A stretch of 64,000 bases of DNA. It comes from Pythium myriotylum. Taxonomy: Eukaryota > Oomycota > Peronosporomycetes > Pythiales > Pythiaceae. Every line of letters begins with the position of its first letter. Positions within the stretch are counted from its first letter, which is position 1. Location of the stretch: assembly GCA_023091665.1 (NCBI GenBank), contig JALJCQ010000001.1, positions 1,798,001 through 1,862,000 of the forward strand, read 5' to 3'. A program made the position numbers and the translations under genes. A model generated the notes under the pieces. That model was given only the letters and a program-made list of their open reading frames with translations. It did no database searches and had not been told where the DNA came from. Shown piece by piece: positions 1-11,106 of the stretch.

Positions 1-4
1 GAAT

Positions 5-24
5 GGGGGGGGGGGGGGGGGGGG
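5..24. repeat. Poly-G tract, 20 nt
   Basis: An uninterrupted run of 20 G near the left window edge. It is one of four long G runs in the transposon-rich half; the others are at 1658-1688, 8621-8650 and 26895-26918. Confidence 0.9.
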
Positions 25-279
25 TCTTCCGCATTATTCTTGACTGAGGGTGAAGACAGAATATTCACATCTACAGGTAATTTTTACCAGATAGCAGAGT
101 TTCTAATGTATATGGTTTATTGTGTACGGGAGGCCAGTCAAAAATTCTCCAAGAGAGGTTAACGGTAAGATAATGAAGAGGAGTAATTGAAATGTATTGA
201 TTTGTATAATTTTTTGTGATATTACCCTAAAGCGTAGTCTCCACCTTCTTCCTGCAGTATTTTGCGGGGCATGCAGGGT

Positions 280-678
280 TTAGTCTCTGTTGTTCCGAAC
301 GACCTGAGAGTAGCATGAGTTATGGAGCTTGTGGCTGCAACCAAATGACGGCCGCCAATGTATCGTATTTTCACCACGGATGACGCACACCACGGGTGGT
401 TGACTGGAGGGGTGCGTTGGATCGTGACACAATGGGCGCGTTGCATCGAAAGCGTCCGTAAAGGACGAAACGATATTGTTCGTTAGGCATTCAGTATGAA
501 AAAGATGACCGCATCGCAAGGTTCCACCAACTGAGATTATCATGTGCTGGCATATTGCGCAGATTTGATCATCTGTAGCAACTTCATCAGATGACCTGTT
601 GTCCTTTCCCTCGTCCTCGTCAGCACGCACGATGACTTCAACACCTTCAACTTCCTTTTCTTCACTACCATCTGCTTT
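280..678 (-). pseudogene. RING-like zinc-binding ORF, probably degenerate
   Basis: A reading frame open from about 678 to 280 encodes an acidic stretch followed by two RING-like half modules. The first has C-x2-C, then CGHLFHTEC, which fits C-x-H-x2-H-x2-C. The second has GCSHKLHNSC with the same spacing. In both modules a cysteine position of the zinc-binding pattern reads arginine: RPLC where CPxC is expected, and CVIR where CxxC is expected. Each is one TGY-to-CGY change away from cysteine. There is no ATG at the start of the frame, only GTG at 630. Genuine RING domains act in ubiquitin ligases; here the metal ligands are incomplete, so a decayed gene or a non-coding frame is more likely than a working ligase. 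No other recognisable domain. Confidence 0.35.
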
Positions 679-927
679 TCATTTTACTCGCTGACGATAT
701 CGACGCTGGTGATCACGCTTCTTTACCTTTTTATAACGTTCTGGATCGGAAAGACGCAGTTTTACTCGATCACATCTTCCTGGAGTGCGTTGATGGCTCC
801 ATAAGCTGTCCAGCGACCGGAAATCTCTGTTGCATTTATTGCACACGAAAACGGGCGGTGCTATGTGCAAGATTGTGGAGCTGAGGGTGATGGAGGTGGT
901 GGTGAAGAGTGGATAAGCGCTGCACAA
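679..927 (-). CDS. Small C2H2/C2HC zinc-finger protein or fragment
   Basis: An 82-codon frame. After a hydrophobic N-terminal third it carries one zinc finger (CNKC, then a loop, then H and C, around codons 29-52) and ends in a very basic tail (pattern SDPERYKKVKKRDHQRR). A single finger plus basic tail suits nucleic-acid binding, but the frame is short, lies in transposon-rich DNA and may be a fragment of a mobile-element protein. The RING-like frame begins immediately downstream on the same strand, so the two may be remnants of one gene; I could not find a splice that joins them in frame. Confidence 0.35.
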   Translation of the reverse strand: MCSAYPLFTTTSITLSSTILHIAPPVFVCNKCNRDFRSLDSLWSHQRTPGRCDRVKLRLSDPERYKKVKKRDHQRRYRQRVK

Positions 928-1612
928 TTTTTTCTAGAATATGTATCCGTAGCGCAGCACATTATTTTTGAAGTTTGAATCGTAGCCATGTCGTATCTTT
1001 CTGCGGGTATCTTTTATGATTACTTCCATGATACAAATTTGTATAGACAATGCAGTGTGCTAAAATCGGAAGCTGCAACTGAAAATATCACGTAGAGATA
1101 ATACGCCGCCTTTCCGGCCTTAGAAGACGTGTCAACTTGATCTTTGTATTTGATCGATGGCAGGGACGGAGGGCACTGAACGATGTATGGCTTTTAATTG
1201 TATAGATACCCGTGTGACTGTCCAGCGCTCAAGTTGAATGTTGCGCACATTAATCTAAGCCGTTGCTGGTGACTCATTAATACCGCACGTGAAGGGCGTC
1301 GATTTTGGCGGGCGAAAGCATGCAGGCAGATTGTTTTGGTCTCGCTGTGGTCAGAGAAATGTACTGATTACCGCGAAGTGACCAGCTTTTCGTCTCATTA
1401 TGGCAGCTACAGAGCTGCAAAATGCAGGAAGGGACCAGCAGCGGCTCATTAGCAGCGTACGTCAAATGGCTTACTGACACTGTGCGACGAAGCGGGAAGA
1501 GTGGGTGTTTGACGTCGTAGTGATCTATTTGGCTAGCGAAGTTGCTCTCGTCGTTGAGGTTGTCCGAAGTCATACCACTTTGAGGGAATGGGCGGTGCTC
1601 AAAGTCCGAATT
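928..1612. other. Intergenic, no recognised feature
   Basis: About 0.7 kb without a supportable gene. A 98-codon minus-strand frame at 1277-1573 has no recognisable motif. It lies just downstream of copy A of the unrecognised repeat family and could be its decayed tail. Confidence 0.4.
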
Positions 1613-1654
1613 CTACGCGCGATGATCTTGGTGATGCCCGTGGGATTGCTCGTG

Positions 1655-1689
<35 letters not shown>

Positions 1690-2628
1690 TCGGGATGACG
1701 CGGTTCGTTCCAGTCGAGATCAGCGTAGCGCTGGTCACACCGATCGCGAGGCGGATGTGCCGAGTCCGGGGCTGCATAGTGCCTCCACTGCGCGATTTGT
1801 TCGCGATGGCCCACCACCACTGATTGGTGGCAACGGTGATCTTTAGTGAGTGGTCAGCCATGTTGTTGACCACGATGATCGCCCCGATCCTGAGGTCACG
1901 GCGCGTATGTGTCGTGGGGCTGTGAAGAAGAGTACGATCCCCAAGCCCCGTCTACTGGCTTGGTTTTCCTGATGATCAGGATACGTGGGTAGACGGGCAG
2001 ATGCTCGCGCATGAGATCCCTGGTCTTGTTCGGCAGCCAGCTTGCTGCATGGTCCCATCAAATTTCACCTGAGAGAGGGGGCGCCCGTAAAGATCTTCTT
2101 GTATTGATGGCGACGATAGTCGTCATCCCATCCATCCAAGTCGCGGGCGTGGCTCTGCACAAGCACGACAACCCTCCTCGACATCGACGCGCACGTGATG
2201 CGCCACGCCTCACACAAGGAACGGAGAATCTCGCGCAATACCCCGAACGAGTGCTCGCGCTGAGCGGACCCCACCGTCGACTCAATCTTACCTCTGTTCC
2301 AGATGGGAGCGAAAGCATCCCATGACTGTTGCAGAGCGGTCCCGACCAGGTTCATTGTCCTATCCCTCGGTTTTCGATAACGGCCAAACCACTTGTGGAT
2401 CTCGTCTGCCGTGAGACTGCGCGGATTGGCGACGAGCGAGATGCCATGATAAGAGACTGGGCAAAGCTCCAGGTCCGTGATTCCATCGAATCCAGGGTCA
2501 AAGAGCGCCATACGTGGCGCATTTTGGAGACTGAGACTGAGAATGAACTCCGACGCCATCGTTTTGGTGCGTTCTCGCAGGTTCCCCGTGTTCATCATCC
2601 ATTTCAGGTTTGATGGCCATCGTAACAT
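1613..2628 (-). pseudogene. Dispersed unrecognised protein family, copy A (broken)
   Basis: Read on the minus strand from 2628, a 187-codon frame carries the motifs GITDLELC, ANPRSL, KWFGRYRK and LQQSWDAFAPIWNRG. Copy B at 14.7-15.4 kb has matching motifs in the same order: GITDRELY, SNPWNV, DWFERYRR and LQASWNAFVRLWNQG. After a frame break near 2060, a second block near 1870-1690 has VVNNMADHSLKITV and AIANKS, matching copy B's VVNNSVDHPTKLTI and AITNEA. A 31-nt poly-G tract replaces roughly 50 nt that are present in copy B. So this is a real, repeated, roughly 300-residue family that I cannot name; this copy is broken by frameshifts and the homopolymer. No catalytic motif is visible. Confidence 0.6.
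1658..1688. repeat. Poly-G tract, 31 nt
   Basis: An uninterrupted run of 31 G (poly-C on the coding strand of copy A). Comparison with copy B near 15.55-15.61 kb shows recognisable similarity on both sides of the run, so it sits inside the family sequence and not at its edge. Confidence 0.9.
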
Positions 2629-3340
2629 GAGTTTTTTATTGGATTGGATTTAGCTCCACACAACTGAAAAATGTCACCGTGGGTTGTCGTTGATTTGTGT
2701 CGCGGGTTCTTTTTCATCGTATTCCGTAACCTGTTTTGTCGATTTTCTAAATCAAATTGAGCCTTTTCCGATGGTGTGCGTAGCTCAGAATCGTACTCAA
2801 GGGCCTTGGCATCCTTTCGTTGCACGGGTTCTCACATTGTAATGACGTGCTTGATCTTTAAATCAAGTAAGCCATCACAACACACTGAATCCGTGAGTCA
2901 ACCAGAATCCGTGAGTCAGCCAGACCGAAAATGGATGATTTGTGGGGGTGGTCGGAAAAAAAATTCGCGTCGCTTCAGAGCATACCACCATAAAGCTTGT
3001 CGCTTTGTGAGTCTACCGAACCATTTTCCCATTTTTTGGCCTGTTAACGGCGACTTGATCCCCAGAAGAGCCTTATCGTTACCAACCATTTGCAACCAAG
3101 GTTGTAACTTTGGCATTTGGAAGCTTACCATTGGTCGAAAATCTCCAAACGAATTGGTACACCACGCGCTCGATGGTGGCTCCATGGATGCAGCTGAGGA
3201 ACTGAGTACAACCTGGGTTGTGTGGGTGGGAACACGATCCAGTCCAGATTGCAACCGTGGCCTCCAGTTCATTGAAGTGTAATGGGATAGTTACAAAACT
3301 GTTGGTTCATTCTTCAAACCCTTTCATTTTTGTTTCTCTG
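2629..3340. other. Intergenic; one 18-bp tandem duplication
   Basis: No supportable gene. Two adjacent 18-nt units with one mismatch lie at 2888-2905 and 2906-2923 (unit AATCCGTGAGTCAACCAG). A 168-codon plus-strand frame spans this interval but shows no motif and is overlapped by an equally long opposite frame. Confidence 0.5.
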
Positions 3341-3344
3341 GAAC

Positions 3345-3724
3345 CTCGAACATAGTGGACCCCAACGTGACCGCTACAAGACGATCACGGTGGGGTTCAT
3401 GTCGTACCGCAACGGCGCGCAATATGCTGTAGCACATGCGTTCTCAAACGAAGAGCTTCTGTGCATCACCCCGTGGAAAACTGTCGCTGGTTAAGCTTGC
3501 CCACGAACGGCAATGTTGCCCCAACACCCGAGATGAAGCCACTTCACGCGCGTTCATCAACGCTCGGTTTTTTCAAGAAGGCCATCTCGTCGTTTATGCT
3601 CCGCCATAAGATTCTTTGGGACCCAGTGACTTCAAGGCAATCCGACACGGTCCGAAGAAGTCAACAAGCTAATCAAGGAATTATGCGTTGCAAGGTGAGA
3701 CGTGAATGCTGGACTTGTCGCTGA
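3345..3724 (+). pseudogene. Remnant of a repetitive mobile-element ORF (uncertain)
   Basis: Three short blocks in shifting frames read RYKTITVGFMSYRNGAQYAV, then STLGFFKKAISSFM, then GNPTRSEEVNKLIKEL. The order of a 'STLxFxKKAISxxM' block followed by 'GNPTRSxxVNxLI' is one I associate with abundant repeated ORFs in oomycete genomes, possibly tyrosine-recombinase (Crypton-type) elements. That association is from memory and weak. Stops and at least two frame changes make it non-functional. Confidence 0.3.
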
Positions 3725-4140
3725 AGGCACTCAATTGCTGAGAGGCTTTTTCCAGAGTGTCCTTAATTATCTATGGTGCTTATGGGTCTTCTAGGGTGGC
3801 TGGGGTCAGTCGTCTGAGTTAGTCAGTTAGTCATTCACTTCGTGCTTGGGACGATGTCGCCAGACCGGGAAGCTCATCTTCCTGGGGCGCGCTCTGACCC
3901 CAGCGGGCTCCACTACGGGGTGCTGTCGGTTTGACCGCGGGCGGGCAGAAGCGCCAGCACCTCCCCCTCAAACGGCAGCTCCCAGATCATCACCCCATCG
4001 GAGCTGGTCAAGCCACACAGGCCTCGTTTGTACATGAGTTGGTGCCGCCTAAGTGCTTTGGTCAGGATATCGACAGGTTCTCGCTCGTCGGCACGTACTC
4101 AAGTGCCATCCGCTCGGTCCGCCACGTGTCCTTCAGTGCA
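3725..4140. other. Intergenic, no recognised feature
   Basis: Unassigned sequence between the remnant above and the 3' end of the decayed Copia element. It probably includes the Copia element's missing terminus, but no matching LTR copy was found in the window. Confidence 0.4.
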
Positions 4141-6850
4141 TTAAACCTGATATCGATGGCTTTCTGGACGATGCTGCTTCCTTCTCGTTTGATGTGGTGA
4201 ATGGCGGATTGATTTTTTTATTAGGAGCGTGAGCCTCGGTGGACCGTCATTTAGGATTTCGTCGATTGCTATCTGTAACCATTCTGCTTGTTGGAGGCTG
4301 TCGTAGGCGGCGATAAACTCCGCGGTCGCGCTCGACAGTGCAGTCACTGACTGCTTCATGGACCCCAGTGAATTGGGCACCCAAACACGAATACGATAAA
4401 CCCAGATACCGACTTGCTATTCTGCTTGCCGTTTGCCCAGTCCGCGTCGGTCGCGACTCGGAACTCGTCGTCCGTTGGGATAATCACTAGCTCGAGGTCT
4501 TTGGCGTGTTGCAAGTACCTAAATATGTGCATGGCCGCGATCCATGCTTCCCGTCGTGGCGTCGCGCAGTGTCGTGCCAGTTGATTAACTGCGGAGGAGA
4601 TGTCAGGCCGTGACACGCGTGCGCGAGATACAGCAGGCTGCCGACCGCCTGACGATAGGGCATGTGACGCATCTCTTGTCGCTCGGCATCGTCAGGCTCT
4701 CCCACAATTGTGTCTAGTCGCGTCTTAGGTACCATGGGCGTCATCATTGGTTTAGCAGCGTCAATTTCGAATCGATGCAGCGTCTCTTCGATGTACACGC
4801 GCTGGGATAGTCGTATTTCTCGGTCCTTACGCCGCATTCTCATTCCGAGGGAACTGGTGAGTTTGCCCATGCATTTTACGCTGTACTTCGCGCAAAGCGT
4901 CACCATGAGTCGGAGTGCAACGGCCTCGTCCTCATGCGCCACCAGGATGTCGTCGACGTACAGGAACACGAGGAGGAGTCGTCCGCCGGATCGTGCGTGG
5001 TACAGACATTCATCGGCCTTCATCGCGGTTAATCCATACTGTTTCAGGAAATCCCATTCTCGACCGGCTTGCTTCGCGCCGTACAGCGCCTTTTTCATTC
5101 GCGACACCTTCCTGTCGTGGCCGGGTTCTTCGAAGCCCTTGACTTGTATGACATACACCGTGTCTTTCAGCTCTTCCTTTAGGTATGCCGCTGGAATGTC
5201 GCCTCGGATCATCTGCATTCATAGCTTGGGTACAAACGTGAGGAATATCATATCTTCACACACCAAGTCGACGACTGGCGCTCGCGTCTCGACAAAATCC
5301 ATGAGATATATCTGTTTGTCTCCTCGAGCCTTGTATTTTTCAATCGTTCCATCAGCAGCAATTTTGAGTCTCAACTGCGCGGTGTTGTCCGCATGCGCGC
5401 AGTGCGCCAAGTCGACAAGCTCATACGTGTTGTTGTCCGCCAGTGCTCGAATTTCAGACCGCGTCGCCCGCTTCCATTCTGGCCACTTTGGTGAGCGACG
5501 CGCTTCGGCGAGGTTGAGTGGCTCGCGAATTACTTCCGCTAGACAGAGAAAATCTGTACCTGCTCCTCTTGCTGCAATTCTCGCTGAGCAGCGCCGCGCC
5601 GTTTTTGATTCGTCATTAATGGCGTCGCCCTCGTGTCTGTCTAGTCGCTTGGCTCTGTCGATCGAACGCATCGCTTTGGCGGCTGCATCCATCCTCGCGG
5701 GACCACTGCGTCCAACGTCGGACAATGTGGCGGGTCGCTCGTGCGATGCCTCGATCTCGTCGTCACCAATTGGTTCTTCCTCGTCGTCGTCTAGTGGTTC
5801 ATATTCGCCATTGGTGGGGTCAGGTGGCTCTTCATCATCTTCCGACATGATGACTTCATCCTACGACATGCGGTCGAGGACTATGACGCCCACGGTCTCT
5901 CTCACGCGATTCCGCTCTCCGAGTACAAACACCTTGTATCCGCGTATGGCCTCAGAGAAGCCAACGAACGTTCCAAGCTCACCGCGAACGTCGAATCGGA
6001 ATCGCTTTCGACGAACCGGTTCGGGAACGCGCATGACGACAGACTGGCCAAACACTGGAATCTTGCGGAGGTTTGGTCGTGTGCCGTGAACCCTCTCGTG
6101 GGATGTGACCCGTTAGCCTTTTTTTCGGCACTTGGTTGCGTAGGTAAGCGGCGTGAATCAGCGCATCTTCCCACATGTAGTGGGATAACCGGCTCTCAGG
6201 CAGCATGACGCACGCCATCTCCGTCACTGTCCTGGTCATTCGCTCAGCGACGCCGTTCTGGCTGCTGCGGTACCGTACCGAGTGTTGATGCCGTAGCACC
6301 TGGGACATCGGTGCGAATCGTTTTCAGTTATTCGACTGGGGTGCTCGCTTGCCTCGCAATGTAGTTCAGCAACTCACTCACGCGTGCGGCCGCTTGATCC
6401 TTCGCCCGTAGACCATAGATCTTCACGTTGTCCCTCCATACAGCCACTGGATTGTTCCGAGAGCTACGGAAGGAGCGATGCACTGCGCCGGCCGAGTCGA
6501 TGTGGCAGACTCGGTCAGTCGCAGCTTGGTTGCTGGATCGTTCACGTGGTGCTGGCGCGCGGTGACCTTGGCTGGCGCGCACGCCAAGCACGCCGGTCGT
6601 TTGGGTCCCGCGAGGATACTAATTCCGTCTGCCGCCACGCCGGAGGCGAGTCGTCGACACGCGCCGTAGTTCAAGTGGCCGAGCCGGCGATGTATCATTT
6701 CTAGAGTTTCGGGTCCCGGTTCTGACTCGTGCTGGCTCCGTGTTACCGCTGGAGTTGCAGACACGACTGCCGATAAATGAGCCCGATTCTCTCTAGTCAC
6801 AACGATGTAGACGCCGTTCGATAGTGACGCCTGCAGGATCGGTTGTAGTT
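4141..6850 (-). mobile_element. Decayed Ty1/Copia retrotransposon, pol region only
   Basis: On the minus strand from 6850 to 4141 the domains follow Copia order: GAG-pre-integrase, integrase, reverse transcriptase, RNase H. Gag and protease are missing, because at 6850 the sequence switches to Gypsy. No LTR was found at either end. Integrase placed before reverse transcriptase identifies it as Copia and not Gypsy. Numerous frameshifts show it is inactive. Confidence 0.85.
4141..6850 (-). pseudogene. Copia pol polyprotein, frameshifted
   Basis: Pieces in order: 6850-6560, GAG-pre-integrase (IHRRLGHLNYGACRRL, then CLAC); 6591-6328, integrase start; 6308-5979, integrase middle (SSQNGVAERMTRTV); 6055-5861, integrase C-terminal part (GTFVGFSEAIRGYKVF); 5848-5219, acidic linker and the RT start (WPEWKRATRSEI, then DGTIEKYKARG); 5218-4487, RT core with catalytic LYVDDILVAHED and the KALYGAKQAGREW motif; 4616-4356 and 4380-4141, RNase H (SRPDISSAVNQLARH, TDADWANGKQNSKS, SSATAEFIAAYDSLQQAEWL). 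The pieces fall in different frames, so at least five frameshifts or deletions separate them. Confidence 0.85.
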
Positions 6851-8075
6851 TGGGGACAGACAAGCTCTGGAGCGGCGCCTGGGAGTGTGCACTTGGCTTC
6901 ACTCGTTGACACACGTCACATGTGCGGACATACCGCGATACCCACTTGTACATCTTGGGCCACCAAAACCTTGGGCTGAGAAGCGAGTACGTCTTCTCAC
7001 GGCCGAGATGGCCAGCTCCGGGAGCGTCGTGAGCGCCGTGAGCGATCACATATCGTAAATCCTCATCTGAGGGTACTACGATGCGATCTTCTTCGCCAGG
7101 CGATGTCCGATACCTCAAGAGGCCATCGCGGAAAGAGTAAGGATGTGCTCGGGCCCGAACGCGGGGATCCAGGGTCTTCGCAGCGTGCGGGTCCTGGAGC
7201 GCGCGAATGATCGCTGCACACTGTGCATCGTCCTCATAGGCATCACGAATCAGTTCGTAGACACTAGACACCATTGATGTGAGATGGTTCATCTCGTAGT
7301 CGGGACGCCGAGAGAGTGCGTCAGCCAGCACGTTAAGCCGACCCGGCTTGTACTCAACTGGGAAGTTGTATTCTGAAAATAATGACAACCAGCGAGCCAT
7401 TCGCGGCGACAAGTGTGGAGACTGTGTCGCTGTGCGTAGAGACGCATGGTCCGTATAGACCACGAACGGCAACGCGCCGAGAAGGTGAACGCGGAATTTC
7501 ACTAGGGCGTACTTCATCGCCAACAACTCCTTGTCATGAACTGGGTAGTTCTTCTTGGCCGCTTGGAGCTGCGGAGACTGGTAAGAGACGACTCTCTCAC
7601 GACCCTCTTGGTCCTTCTGCAGCAGTGCACAGCCGATCGCATAATCGGAGGCGTCACAGACGACGCTGTACGGAGCGGAGTCATCCGGCAACGCCAGGAT
7701 CGGCGCTTGGAGAAGACTCTCCTTGATCTTTTGGAAGGCCGCTTCCGTGTCGTGGGACCACGACCACTCAACGTCGTTCTTGAGCAGCTGAGTCAGCAGC
7801 CGAGCCATTTCGGCGTAGTTCTTCGTGAACCTGTGCAAGTAGTTGGCGAGACCCAACCACTTGCGTAGGTCCTTAACGGACCCTGGCGACGGCCACTCGG
7901 CAATGGCCTTCACCTTCTCGGGGTCTGCCCGAACACTGTCGACTCCGACGAAGCACAAGCACTGGGATCTCTTCGGCACCGAAGATACGCTTATCCAAGT
8001 TGGCATAAAGCTTATGCTCCTCGAGGCATTCGAGAACTTGGCGGAGGTGATCCTCATGGAGCGCATCCAAATCAC
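6423..8075 (-). pseudogene. In-frame Gypsy-Copia chimeric ORF, 550 codons
   Basis: One open frame. Its first about 410 codons (8075 to about 6850) are Gypsy: the end of the reverse transcriptase (EWPSPGSVKDLRKWLGLANY), RNase H (VVCDASDYAIGCALLQ, YTDHASLRTATQ, NVLADALSRRPDYE) and the integrase zinc finger (H at AGHLGRE, then CDVCQRVK). It then switches, without a stop, to a Copia GAG-pre-integrase module (YIVVTRENRAH, LEMIHRRLGHLNYG, ACLACAPAK). The join lies near 6846-6850. No natural retroelement has this order, so it records a recombination or a nested insertion whose far side was lost. Whether it is expressed is unknown. Confidence 0.8.
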
Positions 8076-8621
8076 GACCGGGCTCCGGCCTCATGTGGAC
8101 GTAGATGTCGTCGAAGTACGTCAGCGCGAACGCTCGCAGGGGACGGAACAAATGGGCAACTAGGCGATTGAACGTCGCTGGGGCGTTCGACAGCCCCTGT
8201 GGCATCACGAGCCACTCCCAGAGCATACCGCTCGGCGTAGTGACGGCTGTCTTGGGGATATCCCTGCGCTCCATGAGCACTTGGTAATAACCATCGACCA
8301 AGTCGAGAGAACTGAACTTCTTTGCGCCGGACATCCGGTGGATGATCACATCTTTCCGAGGGATCGGAGTGGACGCATGGATCGTCTGCGCGTTCAATTT
8401 GTTGTACGCGTGGACAACCCTCCACTTGCAATTTGGCTTGCGCACACAGAACGTTGGTGCGCTGTGCGGCGAGACACTCTCGCGCACCAGGCCAGCCTTG
8501 GCTTTCTTAGCAAAGTATTCATCAATGAAGTCCGATTGTTCGGCCGGCAGAGCCCATTGGCGAACCGTCGCATAGCTCAAGCCAGGCTTGAGCTTGATCT
8601 CGTGGCGGACCCCGCGATCAG

Positions 8622-8653
<32 letters not shown>

Positions 8654-9625
8654 ACCCACCGGCGGATTCTTGCTGAGGCAAGTGTCTCCGCAAACCGCTT
8701 GACCAGCGGGTAGAACCGATCCTTCGGATTCTTGAGAATGGCCGAACCACGGCGAGCGTCAAACTTCTGACGAAACTCAACGAGGGCATCCTCGTCAATC
8801 ACCGTCGAGGTGTTGAGTTGCGCGAGGTCTCGCTCAGATCGGAGGATCACAACCTCAGCGATCTCACCAGCCTTGAGCTCGCGGACGAAATCGTCCATAG
8901 GAAGTTCTATTGAGCTAGTCAGCTCGGAGAACTCTGGCAACGGTGCCGTATCGACCGTAGACGGGCCGATTGACGATCCCGTCATCACATCAACGATGTG
9001 TACGTCATACGGTGCGCTCGTGAGCGGGAACTGCTCAGCCATGGGCTCGGACGTTTCCGAGGGGGGTGAAGGCGGGTCAACCGCACGCAGGCACGCAACA
9101 GGGGGACATGTACCCGAAGCATCTTCCATGCTGGTACTCGGAGGGGGCCGAGACAACTCGACGCCCTCTTCGACGCCGTACTCCACGGCTAGCGGCACGA
9201 CCGTCTCCAGAACACCCAAGGTGTCAATGGCGTTCACTACGCCAATGAAGTAGGCACTTCCATCTCCCTTGATGGGCTCATCAGCCGGCGGACGAAGGAG
9301 GATTCATGACGCTCCTGAGCTCCGTTCCTGCAGGGAGACGTGCTCCCAATCGACTTGGTCCTCCAGTCGATCCACGGCTCGTGGCGCTCGAGCCACGGCA
9401 TTCCGAGGATGAGGTCAAACCTCACATCCATGTCGAGCACTGTAAAGCGCCCGACTGAGTCGAAGTCGACAAACGCAACGCGTAGATCGACCTCGATCTT
9501 CCTCGTCTCGACGATCCCCGTCGCAAGACGGACAGAGACTCTTCCGAGATCTCGCTCACAAGCTTGAGCAAACAGAGAGGGGTTTTTAGCAATACTTTGC
9601 TTGCGACCGTAATTTCGTGTCGCAC
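6850..9625 (-). pseudogene. Gypsy protease, reverse transcriptase and RNase H, frameshifted
   Basis: The 9237-7873 frame holds a Ser/Pro/acidic linker, then DRGVRHEIKLKPG, the RT start RQWALPAEQ, GLVRESVSPHSAPTFCVRK, WRVVHAYNKLN, the palm motif SSLDLVDGYYQVLM, GLSNAPATFNRL, and the catalytic FALTYFDDIYVH. A frameshift near 7950 moves the rest (SVRADPEKVKAI onward) into the chimeric frame. The protease region at 9625-9237 is split over frames; its active-site motif is not intact in one frame. A 30-nt poly-G tract lies just before DRGVRHEI. Confidence 0.85.
8621..8650. repeat. Poly-G tract, 30 nt
   Basis: An uninterrupted run of 30 G, read as polyproline on the Gypsy coding strand. It lies exactly where Gypsy elements of this group normally have a short proline-rich step before DRGVRHEI, and the upstream frame appears shifted relative to the downstream frame, consistent with a length change inside the run. 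Confidence 0.9.
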
Positions 9626-9817
9626 CAGAGTCTATTAAGACCTTAAAGGAACGTGCTAATCCTTTCCCTTGAGCAGTGACGACGATGAGTTCGCCACTGA
9701 CGCGTTGTTTGTCAGCTACCGAGAAGAGATCTTCTCCAGGGGGCGGCCTGCCCCGCGGAGATGTCGTGTTCGACCTCGCGGAGCGAGGGATGATCGCCCC
9801 AGCAGACTGCCCCGCAT

Positions 9818-11106
9818 CTACTGGGAATTGTCGTTTCCCTGAGACGAGAAGGCGGATCCGCTTTGGCCTCCCGGGCGACGCGGCTTTCCACGACGGGCGC
9901 GTGCGCTGCCCCTATTGCACGGGCAATCGCGCTGGAAGTGGCCAAACTTCCCACAAGTGAAACACTTGATGTGAAGTGCCTTCACGTCGATCGCACTCAA
10001 GTCGAACGTGCTCAGATCGACTCCACTGAGGTCAATTACACTCAGATCCATCGGCTCCGGAACGGGAGGTTGGACCGGAGGAACCGAAGACGGTGCTGCC
10101 GGATTCGCGGGTAGACCCCGTGCGAGGCGCTAAACGTAATCCCTCGCAGCGCAACGACGAACGCGTCTTCCAGGAAGGCCGGTTCTTCGCGGAAAACCGC
10201 AGCCCTTTCGGGACCGGGATTCATCCCTTCCATGAAGGTCGTGAGCATCACGTCTTCGGCGAGAGTATTCGCGGCCATGTTGGCACGGATTTGGCGCAAC
10301 TCCTGCACAAAAGAGCGAAAGCGGCGATTGCCTTGGCGACAGGCAAGGAATGCCACGCGTTGGCGGTGGGCCACGTTCGGCGGCTGAAACATCAGCTTCA
10401 TGGCATCGGCGTGCGACGGCCAATCGTGGAAAAATCCGGGCTGTGAAGTCTCACAAGTCAAGGCCCAGACCTTGGCGTGATCCTTCATGTTGGATATCGC
10501 GAAAGTCACCTTCTGACGTTCGTCGCGGATGCGACCTGCCGCCATTGCGAGCTCGACCTCGCGCTACCAAAAGACGAGGTTCTCGCCTTCAGCCCCAGAG
10601 TACTGGGAGACCGTGACTCGAACGGGCTTCGGACCTTCCGGAGGTGCCGGAGAGGGCACATAGCTGATGGCGGGAGCCACCGTCGCAGCTTGAGTCGCTT
10701 GAGCTGCGGCGACGCGAGACGTAACAACGTCGAGCACGTGCTGCTCCAGAGCAATCTCATAGTCGCGGAATCGCGCGATGTGAGCGAGGACTTCGCCAGA
10801 GGCGCGTTGGAGCAGCTCGTTGATGCTTGCTCGGCCATTGATGCCCTCCATCTTCTGGAGATAGGCCCACTGGGCATCATCCAGGTATTGATGGTCTCGA
10901 CGCGACGGCGTCGGATGGCTTGACGCCATCGCGAAGTCGGAAGCTTCGGACATGGCGATGTCGGTGTCGGATTGACGACAAGTGCTACCAAGCGTAGCGG
11001 TCCACGTGACCACTACACAGCACTTCGCTTGGAGGAAGCGAGAGCAGCCGCTCCGAGTCGACCCCTGTCGACGAGCGCCAAAGACTTGGCAAAAGACGAA
11101 CTGCAT
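9818..11106 (-). pseudogene. Gypsy Gag, interrupted by one in-frame TAG
   Basis: 11106-10564 encodes the Gag N-terminal part and ends at ENLVFW followed by TAG. Translation resumes in the same frame with REVELAMAAG and continues to 10042 with retrotransposon Gag features (KVWALTCETSQPGFF, NVAHRQRVAFLACRQG, FVQELRQI, FMEGMNPGPERAAV). A frameshift near 10050 leads to the zinc knuckle CFTCGKFGHFQRDC. Just before the knuckle is a short run of DLS-x2-DLS repeats. Gag would package element RNA; this copy cannot make full-length Gag without readthrough and a frame change. Confidence 0.8.

Noticed and set aside
1599..1873. Polyproline and polyglycine frames over the 1658-1688 G run
   Set aside because: Frames are open only because a homopolymer cannot contain stops; the real signal there is the copy A family on either side.
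4710..6089. 459-codon plus-strand frame, Ser/Arg-rich
   Set aside because: It is antisense to the Copia reverse transcriptase and linker, has no motif, and its composition is that of a reversed acidic coding strand.
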